Shown here: one piece after another, positions 1-10,959 of the stretch
How the letters are laid out: the number at the start of each line of letters is the position of its first letter
Numbering within the stretch: position 1 is the first letter of the stretch
NCBI GenBank assembly: GCA_019614645.1
Contig: JABWDB010000004.1
Coordinates: forward strand, 5,456,001 to 5,520,000
DNA length: 64,000 nt
Direction: 5' to 3'
Source of the DNA: Stratiolaelaps scimitus
Lineage: Eukaryota; Arthropoda; Arachnida; Mesostigmata; Laelapidae
Position numbers and translations under genes: made by a program
Notes under the pieces: model-generated
The model's database searches: none
Seen by the model: the letters and a program-made list of their open reading frames with translations, nothing else
What the model was told of the DNA's origin: nothing

Positions 1-1800
1 CTGATTAGGCTACGGAAAGGAGGGTATTCTCGATGAGGCTTGAGCTTCGTGTGGATCTTTGCAAAATGGGTGTATTTGGGCCAGAGAAAACCGAAGAATG
101 AGCGATGCGAAGGCGATATATGGGCGGTCGAAGCAAACCTATGCAACAATGATCTATAGAAGAGCAAAACAACATCGCATAATTATACGAATACTATACA
201 TACTTGTGGCCACCAACAAAGATATTAAACCTTTGGAATTGGCTGCGTACGCGGTATCACCAAAGGATTAGCGCCAAAGTTTTGCTTTCCGTTGAAACTG
301 CCACGTACATCTTCGGAAGATTTGCACAGCTAATATTTAATCAATTCATGACCCTCTCACATGTCGATTGCCACTATCTGGGACTCGCGCCCGCCAGAGA
401 TCAGGCAACTCGGCTCCGCTAGAAATTCACACGCAAAGTGAAGAAGGAAAATGCTGTGTAAATCTTTGTTTAAATGTATATTGTATTTTGCTCTGCGATG
501 GCGCTATAAATAAATGGCTGAATAATATAGGATACGAGAGACCGCGCCCCGATGACGGCAAAATGACGCAATGAGAGGAGATCCTAGATGGACGGTTGCA
601 GTCTAGAGGTTGAAGTTGGCAAGGGGCGTAAGTGCGAGGGCTAGCCGTCGTTCGAACCGGGGGCAGTTGCTCGCTCCTTAAAAAAATACGCGGGACAGAA
701 GTAGGGTATGAAGCTGCACGCTTCAACGCTCCGTTGTCGAGACCCGTCTGCTCGTGCTAATCCGAGCTGAGTTCTCCTACTATATATTCCCTGCTCATTA
801 CCATACGGACGAGGATACACAGCAGCCAGGTGTAAAGCCGGGCTCTTGCAGGCAGATTGTCCCTTATTGCCCTGCATTGAGGGACAGAGTCATCGTCAGC
901 AGCGGCCGTGCACAAGAGTCTACGAGGCAAACTGACGACGAGGCCAAGGAAAAGAAGGGGAGGACATCACTGCAACTGATATTGCCGACTAAGTGCAAGT
1001 TCAAGGATGTCGAGAAGGAGAATCGAGACGAAAGGACTCACGTGCACTAACACGGCTGAGCGGTGGGCCGGTGCTCCATGGGAGCGCCTAGCGGCGACTC
1101 CGGCTCTGGAAGTCCTCGTCGCCGTCGGAGCTGGTGCTCCTGGTACGACTTGATGGTGCACTTCGCGAAGAAACAAACTGCTAGCTAACTAGCGCTCGCA
1201 CATACAGAGATACACTCCGAGAATCGGGGAGGACATCTGCTAAGCTGCGAGTTGGTGTTCGTAGTGCAGTGTACGCATGTATGTATGTAAAGTCGACGAC
1301 CAAGAACGAGCTCGCCATGAGCGACGCCGCAACTCGGAACGCACCCTTCGTTGCCTCAAAGGAACAAACCCATAGGCGTTGGCAGATGAAGCGGGACTTC
1401 GGTTCGGGCTGCCCAAATGAACACTGAATATATCTCTCGTCGCTATATTACTCGCCGCGGGAGCTTTGCCGGCAGCGACCTCAGTTCGACTCCCGGCGAC
1501 CATTGACGATCATCGCATCGGCTGGTGCTTTTATACATACCCAACCAATATCTGATACGGGGGGTACCTCTATACGTGTAGCGGCACTAGTATTCGCCAC
1601 GTACCGATGCATAGATACGTATATTCTTCATCGTGTGCCAATGTGTCAGCATACCACCTAACTGCTCAGGAGGTTTATGACTAACTCTATGCAACACCAT
1701 AGAAGTAAAAGAAAGAGCGTCATCTCCAACTTACTACCAAGGCTCCTGAAAATCAGATTACAAGATCAAATAGACTAACTCCTATGGCTGTTAGCATCAA
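1..1800. other. Unassigned DNA, no gene recognised
   Basis: Mixed-composition DNA with only short overlapping open frames in several phases. No frame shows a protein signature or convincing splice sites. The 640-1,500 stretch is somewhat CpG-rich. I see no repeat related to the others in the window until the SINE that begins near 1,805. Confidence 0.4.
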
Positions 1801-1804
1801 GTGC

Positions 1805-1955
1805 TCTGTAGACCAAAATGTTTTCGGGCTGATTCTCAGCCAACATTTAAGATTCACGGAATTGCTATTCGCATCGCTTCGTCAGACCGACCCCTAAACG
1901 CAAATGTGTAACGGTGGGGATCAAACCCCTGAACCTCCGTGTTTAATCCGGTTGC
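1805..1955 (-). mobile_element. tRNA-derived SINE, family B (minus strand)
   Basis: Read on the minus strand, this contains a B-box-like stretch (GGTTTGATCC) followed by CCACCGTTACACATTTGCG, a GGGG-containing linker and the end module TTAAATGTTGGCTGAGAATC then AGCCCGAAAA. The same order recurs near 26,640 and 41,770, with the end module alone near 7,555 and the B-box portion near 60,540. B-box plus a conserved non-tRNA body is the usual build of a tRNA-derived SINE. The copies differ by scattered substitutions, so this is an old family. The autonomous partner is not identified. Confidence 0.7.
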
Positions 1956-1959
1956 AAGA

Positions 1960-3440
1960 CGCACACGAGTACATCACGCCACCGAGCTCGATGTAGCCTG
2001 GTCTGGACGACGCCACCCCCACTGTAGCCCTGGCAGATCCATTGTCTGAGTGCTGAATTCATAGCTTAACAAATTCCATCGGAGTTGTTGTGAGAGAAAT
2101 TGTCTAAAAACACCATACAAATTGATATTGGGATACGTTCCCCACTGTTCAGGATAAATGAAACCCACACCAATTCCTTAAACCTACCAAGGACTGGGAA
2201 ATTCTATCCAATGGGTTACTTTCTCATCAACTCAAAACGGTTCCAAAGATTCCGTCGGAGTTCCTTTGCTTGTTATTCGTCATTCCGAGTCGCTGTTAGC
2301 GCTAATTATCCAGCAGGAAAGCACTTATTTCGAAGTTTGAATAGCGGAACGTCTGACGCGAACACGGAGAGCATAGCAATAGTGTAGAGCAAGCGCTGAT
2401 AGCAAGCGAGCGTCCCTAGCGCCCGACGTCGGTAGCGGTCGGCGCTGGGCGCTCGTCCCGTCACCTAACTTGAGCACAGTGTAAACGAGCAAGAGAGACC
2501 GCGGGATAGAGATAGATAGAGAGAGAGAGACAGCCAGGCAGGCTGGTCCAAAAGTTGCAAAAAGGCCGCAGCGACAATCTTCGTAAAAATGAAGTGAAAG
2601 CTGTTTCCGTCGAAACGAAGAAGAGCCCCAGCAGCAGCAGCAGCGACTAGAGAGTGTGCGGCCCAAGTTGTGGTAAGGAGACCCCCTCCCCCGCCGCATA
2701 CAGTTGGCCACAATCCAAGAGCATTCAATTCGCGAACGGCGTGCTGCTGCGGTAACGACCAAATGACCTCTCACACTCGGCAGCTTTTGTATTCCAACAC
2801 TGTGCCAACCGTCGTACGATGATGATATGACTGCGGACTTTTTTTTTTTATCTGTACCCGCAGCCAGCCACCGAGCGATGCCTGAGACCTTGGCGTCCGC
2901 TCGCTTACCCCCACACACGGACAGACTCACTATATAGCATAATAAAGCATAATACAAGCAAGCAACGAAGGGACGGACGAACCAGCGAACAATGTATTCA
3001 ACCTTTCTCTGGGTCACTGAAGCTGTTTCTATAACTTCCATATCGGGCGGTGGTGTGGAGCACTCCTTTCAACAGAGTGAGGATGAGTGAGATCTACAGG
3101 ATCTAACGACGGGCAGTTCCTTTTCTTTCATATGGCACATACAATCATATACAACTGCGACAGCAGACAGACGACCGCCTATCATGTCTGGTCTACAATG
3201 TGAGAAGTTCAGCAGTTAACCATCAAAGCGAGTTTCACTTTTGCATCAATCCGAGATGCGCTTGAGGGTATTAGAACTTCTTCAAGCCGCCGCTGTCAGC
3301 CATGGATTGTTCGGAAATCAGCACGCTAGCTATTGTTCAGATGGTATGATGTGTACACCAGGTACAAATATATTAATATATATATATATATATATAAAAG
3401 TCTGTGTAGTAACCAAGCACTTATAGCGTGCGTATCTTCG
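1960..3440. other. Unassigned DNA with GA-rich tract
   Basis: There is a short GATA/GA tract at about 2,506-2,532, a CAG-like run near 2,630 and a T9 run near 2,840. A 238-codon open frame on the minus strand (2,325-3,041) crosses these simple repeats and reads as low-complexity S/L/R-rich sequence, so it is not called as a gene. A (TA)n tract lies at 3,371-3,397. Confidence 0.35.
3371..3397. repeat. (TA)n microsatellite
   Basis: An uninterrupted TA run, one of about nine in the window. No unique arm related to the foldback family is visible beside it. Confidence 0.85.
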
Positions 3441-3451
3441 TTAATCCTCAC

Positions 3452-3472
3452 CTCCAAAGTGTATTCGTTGAA
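3452..3472 (-). CDS. Candidate 21-nt microexon (FNEYTLE)
   Basis: On the minus strand a pyrimidine-only stretch (CCCCCTCCCCCTCTCAG) is followed by 21 nt and then GAG|GTGAGG, which are near-ideal acceptor and donor sites. In phase 0 the exon reads FNEYTLE; phase 2 (STNTLW with split codons) is also open. Its length is a multiple of three, so inclusion would not shift the frame. The next upstream minus-strand candidate (4,196-4,269) leaves phase 2, which fits the second reading. An alternative is that this is the end of a first exon starting at an ATG in the pyrimidine tract (MVKPPPPLSSTNTLW). The product is unknown. Confidence 0.35.
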
Positions 3473-4195
3473 CTGAGAGGGGGAGGGGGTTTGACCATTG
3501 CAGAACCGTTACATAGACGCGTCTCACCGCCTGAAGCGATAGACTACCCCGCGCGAAGGCTACCCCGTGCTGGCCGGTCTATCCTCTGCTGATAGTTCCG
3601 ACACCTTGGTACCCTTTCGTCGCGGAGCTAGAACCCAGCTCTAATAGAAAATAGGCTGCGAGCCAGGCAAGCTCACATGCTCTTTCAAGCAGCTCCAAGA
3701 CAGACTCGCAGCGCGCTGTATATATAATATATATCTGTTGCTCTCTCTCTCGGCCAATGGAACCGTGAAACGATGTCGCTATGGACGGTTGCGTTGTAGT
3801 TGTATCGCTGTCAGTCACTGCCGCAACTAGCTTCCTCTGGTGGCCAATTCTTATCCTGACCAAGACAACAATGTATTCTGCGCTTCATCCACCAAACAAA
3901 TCCCTTCACCATTCACCACGGCTCTCCCCTCCGTCCTCGATGCTTGCCTGCCCCTCCTCATAAGGAAAACTAATTCTAGTTCAGACCCAGACGATGCAGC
4001 TCTGTGATAGGCGAACTTACAGATATCGGCGACACAGCGTGAGACAGCAAGACACACGCACACACACATACACATATATACAACTTGTAGTCACCGAGCA
4101 CTGAGATCAACAGACAAAGGATAAACCTACACAAGCACTCGTATAGAAGGGGCGCTCGTTGCATGGAAGGATTTGTCTCTTTGTACCGTTGTTAC

Positions 4196-4269
4196 CTTGT
4201 TATCGTCACTGGCGGCATGAGGCCATTGTAGTTGAGCAATCCAGCTTTCTGCTGCGGCTGCTGCTGCTG
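4196..4269 (-). CDS. Candidate coding exon with Gln-rich start
   Basis: The minus strand reads QQQQPQQKAG, then LLNYNGLMPPVTIT, and ends at the donor AAG|GTAACA. The frame is open only from the CAG run. The acceptor would be the AACAG directly before it, because an in-frame TAA lies just upstream. Codons are mostly of the RNY type with G/C third bases, which supports coding. It exits in phase 2, compatible with the downstream microexon at 3,452. On the plus strand the CAG run reads as leucine codons and was judged less protein-like. No family is recognised. Confidence 0.35.
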
Positions 4270-5026
4270 CTGTTCTTACTGCTATTGGTGACACCGCGAG
4301 TATCGCTGACGCATGTCTCTAATGTAATTGACCAAATGGTGATCGATTACAACTCGTGGCGAGCGTGTCGACCCTCCAATCGAAAACAAAGCGACTTGTT
4401 TAGCTATCGCTAGTTGAATTAAGCCAACTTTTCTTGTAGGGGGCTATCTACAGTTGTAAGAGTTGCGTCTACCTATTTTTCCGGAGGAAATCCGTTTTGC
4501 TGTGTAATGTAGATTACCCGATACTGTTACGGCACATACATTGATGTTTCTTAAAAATCAGATCATATTACTGATATGTCGTCTGTTAGTGCCCTGGCCC
4601 GACTAAAAGGATTATACTCCAATATCGACGCATGGCATATTGCGTAGCATACGTCTAATGTAATCCAGTCGGATCAGTGTGACTGTATACACCCTAGACC
4701 GCTATAACCATGTCAAAGTTTACATATGACTTCAAGTAACTACAGCCATTTGCATAATAATGAATGGGCGTTCATAGCACAGCATAGCGCCAGAAAATCT
4801 GTACGCCACACGGCCAACCATGAGATGAGGGAGTGGGTTTCGACAAAATACTAAAACTATGTGAACTGCTACAATCGATCGCCGTCTACAATCTCACTCG
4901 AGGCGACGTAGCATAACACATATCGAATGACTCATCGGTCAGAGAATCGCCGTCGCCGCTTTAAAGACAACACGACTATTCAATACGATCTGGTGAAAAC
5001 GCGACCTGCCATGCTGGTCATGGTGC

Positions 5027-5221
5027 ATGAACGCCTCCCATGATATCGCAATCGACGACGGCCAATACAGACCGAGAGTGATGGATACAAATAGGCAGAA
5101 TACGATAGATGGCATCAAATGGCCTGTCATTGGGCCTCTATCTCCAAGACTCGGGTCAACCCTCGCATATGCCTACTGCCGCGCGATGTCGGCGCGTATC
5201 GTGCAGGAACTATATTTTTAA
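5027..5221 (+). CDS. Small ORF, 64 aa, strand ambiguous
   Basis: An ATG-started frame (MNASHDIAIDDGQYRPRVMD, then TNRQNTIDGIKWPVIG and more) with G/C-rich third positions stands out from its AT-rich flanks. The opposite strand carries an equally clean ATG ORF (4,939-5,130) whose first 24 residues are hydrophobic and signal-like (MTGHLMPSIVFCLFVSITLG). At most one of them is likely to be real. No acceptor or donor fixes the choice, and no family is recognised. Confidence 0.25.
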   Translation: MNASHDIAIDDGQYRPRVMDTNRQNTIDGIKWPVIGPLSPRLGSTLAYAYCRAMSARIVQELYF

Positions 5222-5229
5222 TTTGCTCC

Positions 5230-5975
5230 TGAATGAATACTGATGACTAAATGCACGATAACAATAATAATGTTATGATAGTAGAATTGCACATTGTAGA
5301 AAAGCCAAGTTCTGCCTAACAAATCGTTATTGCGGATTAGCATCATCATATACATTTATTAGTGCTATGAATAATCGCTAGTTTCGTTTACAGTGACCAG
5401 TATTGTATCAGTAACGAACCACATGACAATGATACCTAATATATGATAGGTAGAAAATATCGAATGTGATCACCTCGTCTAGCGTCAAACCCTTCGTACG
5501 TCGAAAAACGTTCGCGGCTGATTCGATAGTAAAATGATGGACATCGGGGTCAAGTATGACTTTATACCTAAGAACATAACAAGAAATAAGTTCAAAAATA
5601 ATTAGGCCCAACTTGACCATCCAGTTTAGCGATAACTATCACGGACTTAGCAAAGCCTAGTACAAAGATAGAATAATGATTGAATTTTTCATTTCAATGA
5701 TCTATAATACAATACAAGCACACTTTAGTCAAGGTAAAAGAGGTATTTGTTGGGTGTTCAGTAGAGAGAGAGAGATAGATAGATAGATCTAGACCTTAAT
5801 TAATTAAGTGCGAGTATATGTGCAAGAGAAACTATTAATAGTTGTACTATCAGTTCAGTAAGAATAGTACACTGTATTATTATTGCTTCGTCACATTTAA
5901 ACGGTTTCTATTCCTGCGACGCTTATCTTTATGCGAGACTACGCCGCCAAAGCTGCCATAAGTAACGCGACGAGC

Positions 5976-6006
<31 letters not shown>

Positions 6007-6620
6007 CTAGGAGCGGTGTGGCCTGATCTGCTCTGGCCTGCTCGGTCGGATGGGTAGCTGGGTGGTCCTGTGGCAGACAGTAAAACGACCACTACGTAGT
6101 ATCCTGAGCAGGCGTTATATGTAAGTGTATATAGCACACATATACAATATATGCAAGCCGAACAGGCCACTGTGCCTCTATTAGCGCCCTATAACCTGAT
6201 CGCTTCCGGCGTTCGGCCACACCGCAAGGCCATGTCGCTGGTCGCCTCGATGCTGAGATTGTTTTTGTTGCTGTTATTATTGTTGCTGTCTGACCGGATC
6301 TGCGTCTGTACCGGAGCTTGCCCCTTCTGTGTATGTGTGCGTATCGAATACAATCGGTGTCAAGCATTAGATGTTGCGAGCTGAACGTGGACCCGAATTC
6401 AGTTGTCGATGCGAGTAGAAATGTTTAGCCGACTACGACCAACAGCGTTCAATAATAATCAGGATAATAATAGCGCTAATTTCGACCACCTTTAATTAGC
6501 TGCATGACCACCTATAAGTAGATGCTAATTTTCTCAATGGTCAAAAAACAGGACACTACCTTGAATGTATTCAATGACGACCAAGTAGTCTATGTATCAG
6601 CTTTTGGGTTGAACGATCCC
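5230..6620. other. AT-rich unassigned DNA
   Basis: Low-GC sequence with a GA/GATA tract at about 5,763-5,790 and a (TA)n tract at 5,976-6,008. Short frames around 6,090-6,380 are mutually overlapping and leucine-rich from TTG repeats. I see no supported gene. Confidence 0.4.
5976..6008. repeat. (TA)n microsatellite
   Basis: TA dinucleotide run broken once by TG. It creates artificial YIYIY peptide frames on the minus strand. Confidence 0.85.
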
Positions 6621-6677
6621 ATTTTTTGAGTGTTAAATTATGTATTTTCAATACAACCGGACAACTCTGCTGTCATT

Positions 6678-6737
6678 ATGGCTGATGACGGCACTCTCGA
6701 TGACGTCGACACGCGCTGCTCGAAGAACGAGGGAGCG
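6678..6737 (+). CDS. Candidate first coding exon, 20 codons
   Basis: The ATG begins MADDGTLDDVDTRCSKNEGA and ends at the donor GAGCG|GTAAAA in phase 0. Inside the 60 nt, third codon positions are mostly G or C, while the sequence right after the GT turns AT-rich, a sharp coding-to-intron style transition. The peptide is acidic at its start. The retroelement fragment begins about 75 nt downstream and would lie in the intron. The frame stays open upstream for 16 codons, so an upstream start or acceptor cannot be excluded. The product is unknown. Confidence 0.35.
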
Positions 6738-6811
6738 GTAAAAGGATACGATGATTTGAAATCAAAAGAATACTTTATCATTTGCTACCTAAATTCGGTA
6801 TCTATGTATGC

Positions 6812-7275
6812 CGGGGGGGCAGGGCGCCGCCCTGACGGCCTCACTCTTATCCCCTTCCACCGAGGCCAGCACCTTGCTTGGGACGGCACGGTGGTTGACA
6901 CTCTAGCACCTTCTTATGTCAACCACTGTGCAACCACCCCCGGTTATGCGGTAGCGCGTGCGGAGCGGGCCACGCTAAGGAAGTACGCCGCACTCCAAGC
7001 AACCCAGCTTTTTCCCCCCTTGCTTCTGAGACCTTGGGCGGGCACGGCCCTCTCACTGCGAACTTCATCGAAGGGATCTACCATAGGTTGATCCGCGCCA
7101 CCGGGCACAAGCGCGCAGGTTCGTTCCTTCTGCAGCGCCTGTCCCTCGCTGTGCAGAGGGGCAATGCCATCACCTTCCTCGGGACATTGTCGACCTCAGC
7201 CCCCCGCCCATACCCCCCCCATAATCCCAAGAAATAATTCCTAACTACTGTATGTTTGAATAAACCAATCATTAC
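6812..7275 (+). mobile_element. LINE 3' fragment with restriction-like endonuclease end, copy 1
   Basis: The frame reads RRPDGLTLIPFHRGQHLAWD, then GTVVDTLAPSYV, and after one frameshift near 7,015-7,030 continues GHGPLTANFI...FLLQRLSLAVQRGNA and a TAA at 7,235-7,237. RPDG plus WD.T..DT followed by a QRLS.A.QRGNA tail is the C-terminal end of a non-LTR retrotransposon polyprotein known from arthropods. The PD...D spacing resembles the restriction-like endonuclease of RLE-type LINEs (inference). Both acidic residues are kept here. The element is 5'-truncated at about 6,812. After the stop is a short 3'UTR ending TGTTTGAATAAACC, which recurs near 26,540. Confidence 0.75.
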
Positions 7276-7514
7276 TTTCGTTCAATGTATGCCATTAATG
7301 ACAGATGAACCTTTTCGACGTTGTTCATGCCGGCCACATTCGATGTCCGCCATAGAAAGACCACCAAACGATATGTAATCGTGACATCGAGTTTGTCCCC
7401 GGCCAGGCGATAATAACAATGTGATTTGTTGACGGCGTTGATTCAGAGACAATGAGTAATCACACCAACAGACTAACCACCTAGACAAATATTCTTAGCA
7501 CATCTCGCTGCAAG

Positions 7515-7605
7515 GGCCGTCAGTATGTCTGTATGTCGTACGGGTCAGTCTCGGCCTTTGCCTCGACCGTAGATGTTAAATGTTGGTTGGGCGTCAGCCC
7601 GGAAA
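7515..7605 (+). mobile_element. SINE family B, 3' end fragment
   Basis: The module GATGTTAAATGTTGGTTGGG then CGTCAGCCCGGAAAATTGAC matches the terminal module of the copies at 26,750 and 41,943 and the reverse complement near 1,815. The B-box part is not recognisable here, so the copy is truncated or badly decayed. Confidence 0.55.
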
Positions 7606-7609
7606 ATTG

Positions 7610-8265
7610 ACTTTTCCTTATGCCTGGAAACGCTATGAGGAAATAGTCCGCACGGCCCATTATTAACAATGAGACTCTTTTCAAGCGTTATGGTGTTTGT
7701 CTCATTTCTAATCAATCTCGAATAGATCCTTCCTACCACGGCCGTTAGATCATTAGTATTATGCCAGCGAAGGCTATTTTTTTTATCCAAAAACCTGTAC
7801 ATCCCACATAATACAAGCCCCTTGGCAACCCGCGTAATCGATCTCTTTAACAATTTAACTTAATTGAGTTCAAGTAAAATAACGACGAAAACCACTCACC
7901 AGATGAGCACATCCATACACATCAAAAATATAGCAATAATAATAATAGTGATTATATTACTGTGGTAATCATTTCTTCAACGTTTTTATTCTCGGCGTAC
8001 GCAGAGTAATTGATTATGCCAAATTAACAAAATTGACTCTGAGGTGTAATACTATATCTTTCATCAGTGAGCGACAAAAAACTGACGGGAACAATTCCTC
8101 AGATTTCACAGCCATCACGACCAATCCACCTGACCATCATAAATCGTGCCCTTGGCGCAGCTCCTGACTACGGGCTCGAATACCGGTCGCCGACGGAGCA
8201 TACAGAGTCGTTGATTCACAAAAACTCGCGCAGCGATATAACAAGTTAACTCTAGCCCTTGGCAG
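7610..8265. other. AT-rich unassigned DNA
   Basis: Low-GC sequence with AAT/TAA-rich stretches around 7,930-7,970. I see no supported gene or repeat match. Confidence 0.35.
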
Positions 8266-10380
8266 AGGAAACATCATCGGTACTGCGGGGACGATGACGA
8301 CGACGGCGGCGGCGGTGGCGGCGGCGGCGGTGGCCCCCGGCGGCTGAAATGCGCAAAAACAAACTACGAACAACGCGCTCTCCAATAGCAGCGTCCCTGA
8401 CCGGCCCAGATTCGAACAACGTCCGCCAGCAACGACGCACACGGCAACCCACCTACGTATGTGTCCCGCGTCCACGGCAGAGTAGCAGAAGGCAAGTAAG
8501 ATTGACGACGTCGCCCGTCAGTCGCCATCCAATTAGATCCAGAAAACTCGGCATGAACGAGGACGGTGGTAGTCACCACGGCAGTGGTGTTCGTTTCACC
8601 GGAGGTGGTCGGAGGGTCAGCGGGGTTTAAGAGGGAGGGAGGGAGGGAGGGCGGTCGGGGGCGTCTACCGCGAACTTCGAGTGAACGGGGTCAGGCAAAA
8701 CGCATGAGGACGAGCTTCTTCGCTTGTCGGGGACAGCGGAGCTTTGCTCGGGAATCGTCCGCGATTCGTTGCCGACTCTTCCTTTTCAGTGTGTGCTCCC
8801 TTGATAACGATGGATACCGCCTGCCTCCGCCGACGACCCAAGGATTTTTCGTTGTCGTTTCTGCAGTTGTTGCAGAACAGGCTATAATACTACATTGGTG
8901 GCTGTGGTGGTGATGGCAAGAGCAGCAGTAGTCGCAGCCGAACATTCTCCCCCTACATTGGCGTTTTCGCTCTCCGACACAGCCAGTCCCCACAGCGTTT
9001 AGGCTCACCCTCACTCCCGTTGGCGTCCCCCCTACCCCAACTGTAGTCGTTTCCTCCTGATTCTATTCCACTATTCAGCAGCCGTACTGCTTGTGTTGTT
9101 GGCCGCGGATGAAATTCGTCACTGCCGTCGCTTTCTCTTCTCTTAACCCTTCATTCCTTAACTTGGTCTGCTCAATTCCGGGTCGAGTCCCTACCCCTCT
9201 CTACAATCGCTCTCTCGGTGCCTTCTGCTTCGCTGCCGAACGCGCTGGTGAACGCTCCCTCGGGTCTTTGGGACATCCCGTAGCGCGCGAAAGAGAACGG
9301 TCTCGTCGCCGTCGCCGCCGCCGCCGTCAATGTCGTCACCGGCTGCTATGGAAGTGGCGGTTGACCCTGTTGGCTGGTTTTGTGCCGGTCCTCCACAGTT
9401 CAAACGGAGCTACGAGGGTCTTCGGACGCGGGGAACGAAAGTCGCTTGGCTAAGGGCCCGTAGAAGAACGTGGGCTCAACGACGAAGGAGGGTGCGAGCG
9501 GCGCACTCGCGGATGGCACACGAGCTGGACGGGTTCCCGGCCGGCGGTTCCATACGGCGACGGAGATCGGCCAGCAGTTGGGAACAGAAGCACTGGTTGA
9601 TTTGTGGCCGTAATCTCCTGCTTCGCTCTTCTGCAAAGCTGTGGCCGCTGCTGTACCACACTCTTCTGGATCTCCCAGGCGCCTCGTTGGTGTACGTACG
9701 CGTGTGTGTCTGCCCGCTCCTCTATCTGTGATGACAGTAGTAGCAGGAACCACAGCATACGCAGCCACGTCGCCGCGACAGACGCCATGACTACAGAGCA
9801 GCCAGCATTAGCCAGGCTGTCGGGACAACGATTGCTTCGGCCGCCACCGCCGCCACCGCCGCCGCCTTTGGAAACCGAAACCTAATTGCAGAATTCGCCG
9901 GGCGAGTAATTGTTGCTGTCGTCGTAAAACGTTCGGGTTCGTTTTCGTCACATGGAATCTCCTTATTCGTATTTCATTGTTGACGTCAACGACAACGTTC
10001 ATCTTGTCATCCCCTACCAGTCGGACGTCCCGCCACCGACGTCCTCAACTACGTCGGCTTTGTCGGTAGGTTGGGTTCGGTGGCTTGTTGAGACCAACCG
10101 AGGCGCAGGCTGCCTCACAAACGAGCGGGTAGTAGGTTCCCTTCTTCCCATTGTCGACCCTGTTCCTCGCGCTGTTTTACCCGCTTCTGAAATCCTCCTC
10201 CCGATCTAACAGGCGTTCAGAGTCTTCGTGAGCCGTGAAGAAATGAGTGTACAGTCGTGTTTCGAGGACGGACGCCGCGATAGCACAGTGGGAAGCGGCG
10301 GCCTTGGTGGTAGAACAACTTCGTTCATCATTATCGACCGAACTAGCAGCCGCGCGCAGCAAAAACGCCGAATACAATTA
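8266..10380. promoter_or_regulatory. CpG-rich block, possible promoter/5' exon region
   Basis: The block is sharply GC- and CpG-richer than its flanks, with GGC runs at 8,299-8,333 and GCC runs near 9,310-9,330 and 9,841-9,868. Many frames are open in parallel on both strands because stops are rare in this composition; they read as R/S/G/P-rich low-complexity peptides, so none is called. The ATG at 9,330 (MSSPAAMEVAVDPVGWFCAG...) has the most ordinary start but no convincing donor. An unmethylated promoter-type island is an inference. Confidence 0.3.
8632..8652 (+). other. G-quadruplex-type motif
   Basis: Five consecutive GGG tracts are separated by single A residues (GAGGGAGGGAGGGAGGGAGG). 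Runs of four or more G3 tracts with 1-nt loops are the canonical intramolecular G-quadruplex pattern. It lies inside the CpG-rich block, as promoter-proximal G4 motifs often do. Confidence 0.6.
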
Positions 10381-10810
10381 CATCCTTTCTCAAGTTCCTT
10401 TTACACAGTCAAGTCATCATGGTTATCTATATTCTAGATATGTCCGAAAGTGTCGCTGCATCTCCCTATAAAATAAGACGATGTGTACTTGTGACGATAG
10501 AGAGATTGCAAACGCGACCCTGAGAAACTATGTATGCGGGGCTCTCCTTTAGGCGATGTTCCGTTTGCAAAGTTCCGAATCGTGCAAGAGCTGTCGTAGA
10601 TAATCATATGTAAACATAACTGTTTATTTTAAAAACAAATATATTCCTAAAGGCTTCTCTATTAAATTGGTGTCGAGTCAATCGCTTGAAGTTGCATAAT
10701 AAACCAATTTGCGTTTACAAGCTCGTCTGGGCTCTATAGAAGATGTACAAAGTTAGTTTCTGGGATGTTCACTTATCGAGTATCGCCCCAGGGTCATTTC
10801 CACTGCATAC

Positions 10811-10953
10811 GTCAGCGCGGTGGCTTGGTCGGGCAAGTTTTTAGCTGTACGAAACCGGAGGTCGCTGGGTCGACTCCCGCGATGTGCTGACATTTAAGAG
10901 AACTTAAGCATTGTAAAGACTCAGTTCCTTTAATAAACCAATAAGTCTATGTA
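10811..10953 (+). mobile_element. tRNA-derived SINE, family A, near full length
   Basis: The head (10,811-10,891) keeps a tRNA-like fold: GTCAGCG at its start pairs over seven positions with TGCTGAC at its end (one G-U). There is an A-box-like GGTGGCTTGGTCGG and a T-arm GCTGG-GTCGACT-CCCGC. It is followed by a body (TTTAAGAGAACTTAAGCATT) and the tail CCTTTAATAAACCAATAAG. The body and tail recur at 23,144, 23,331 and 58,020. The A and B boxes would be the internal Pol III promoter. The parental tRNA was not assigned. Confidence 0.75.
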
Positions 10954-10959
10954 CCTATG

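Noticed and set aside
2325..3041. 238-codon minus-strand ORF
   Set aside because: It crosses GA/CT simple repeats, reads as S/L/R low-complexity and lacks any splice or start support.
9330..9731. 133-codon ORF in the CpG block
   Set aside because: The ATG start is reasonable, but the frame is Arg-rich from CGN runs and parallel frames are open on the other strand.
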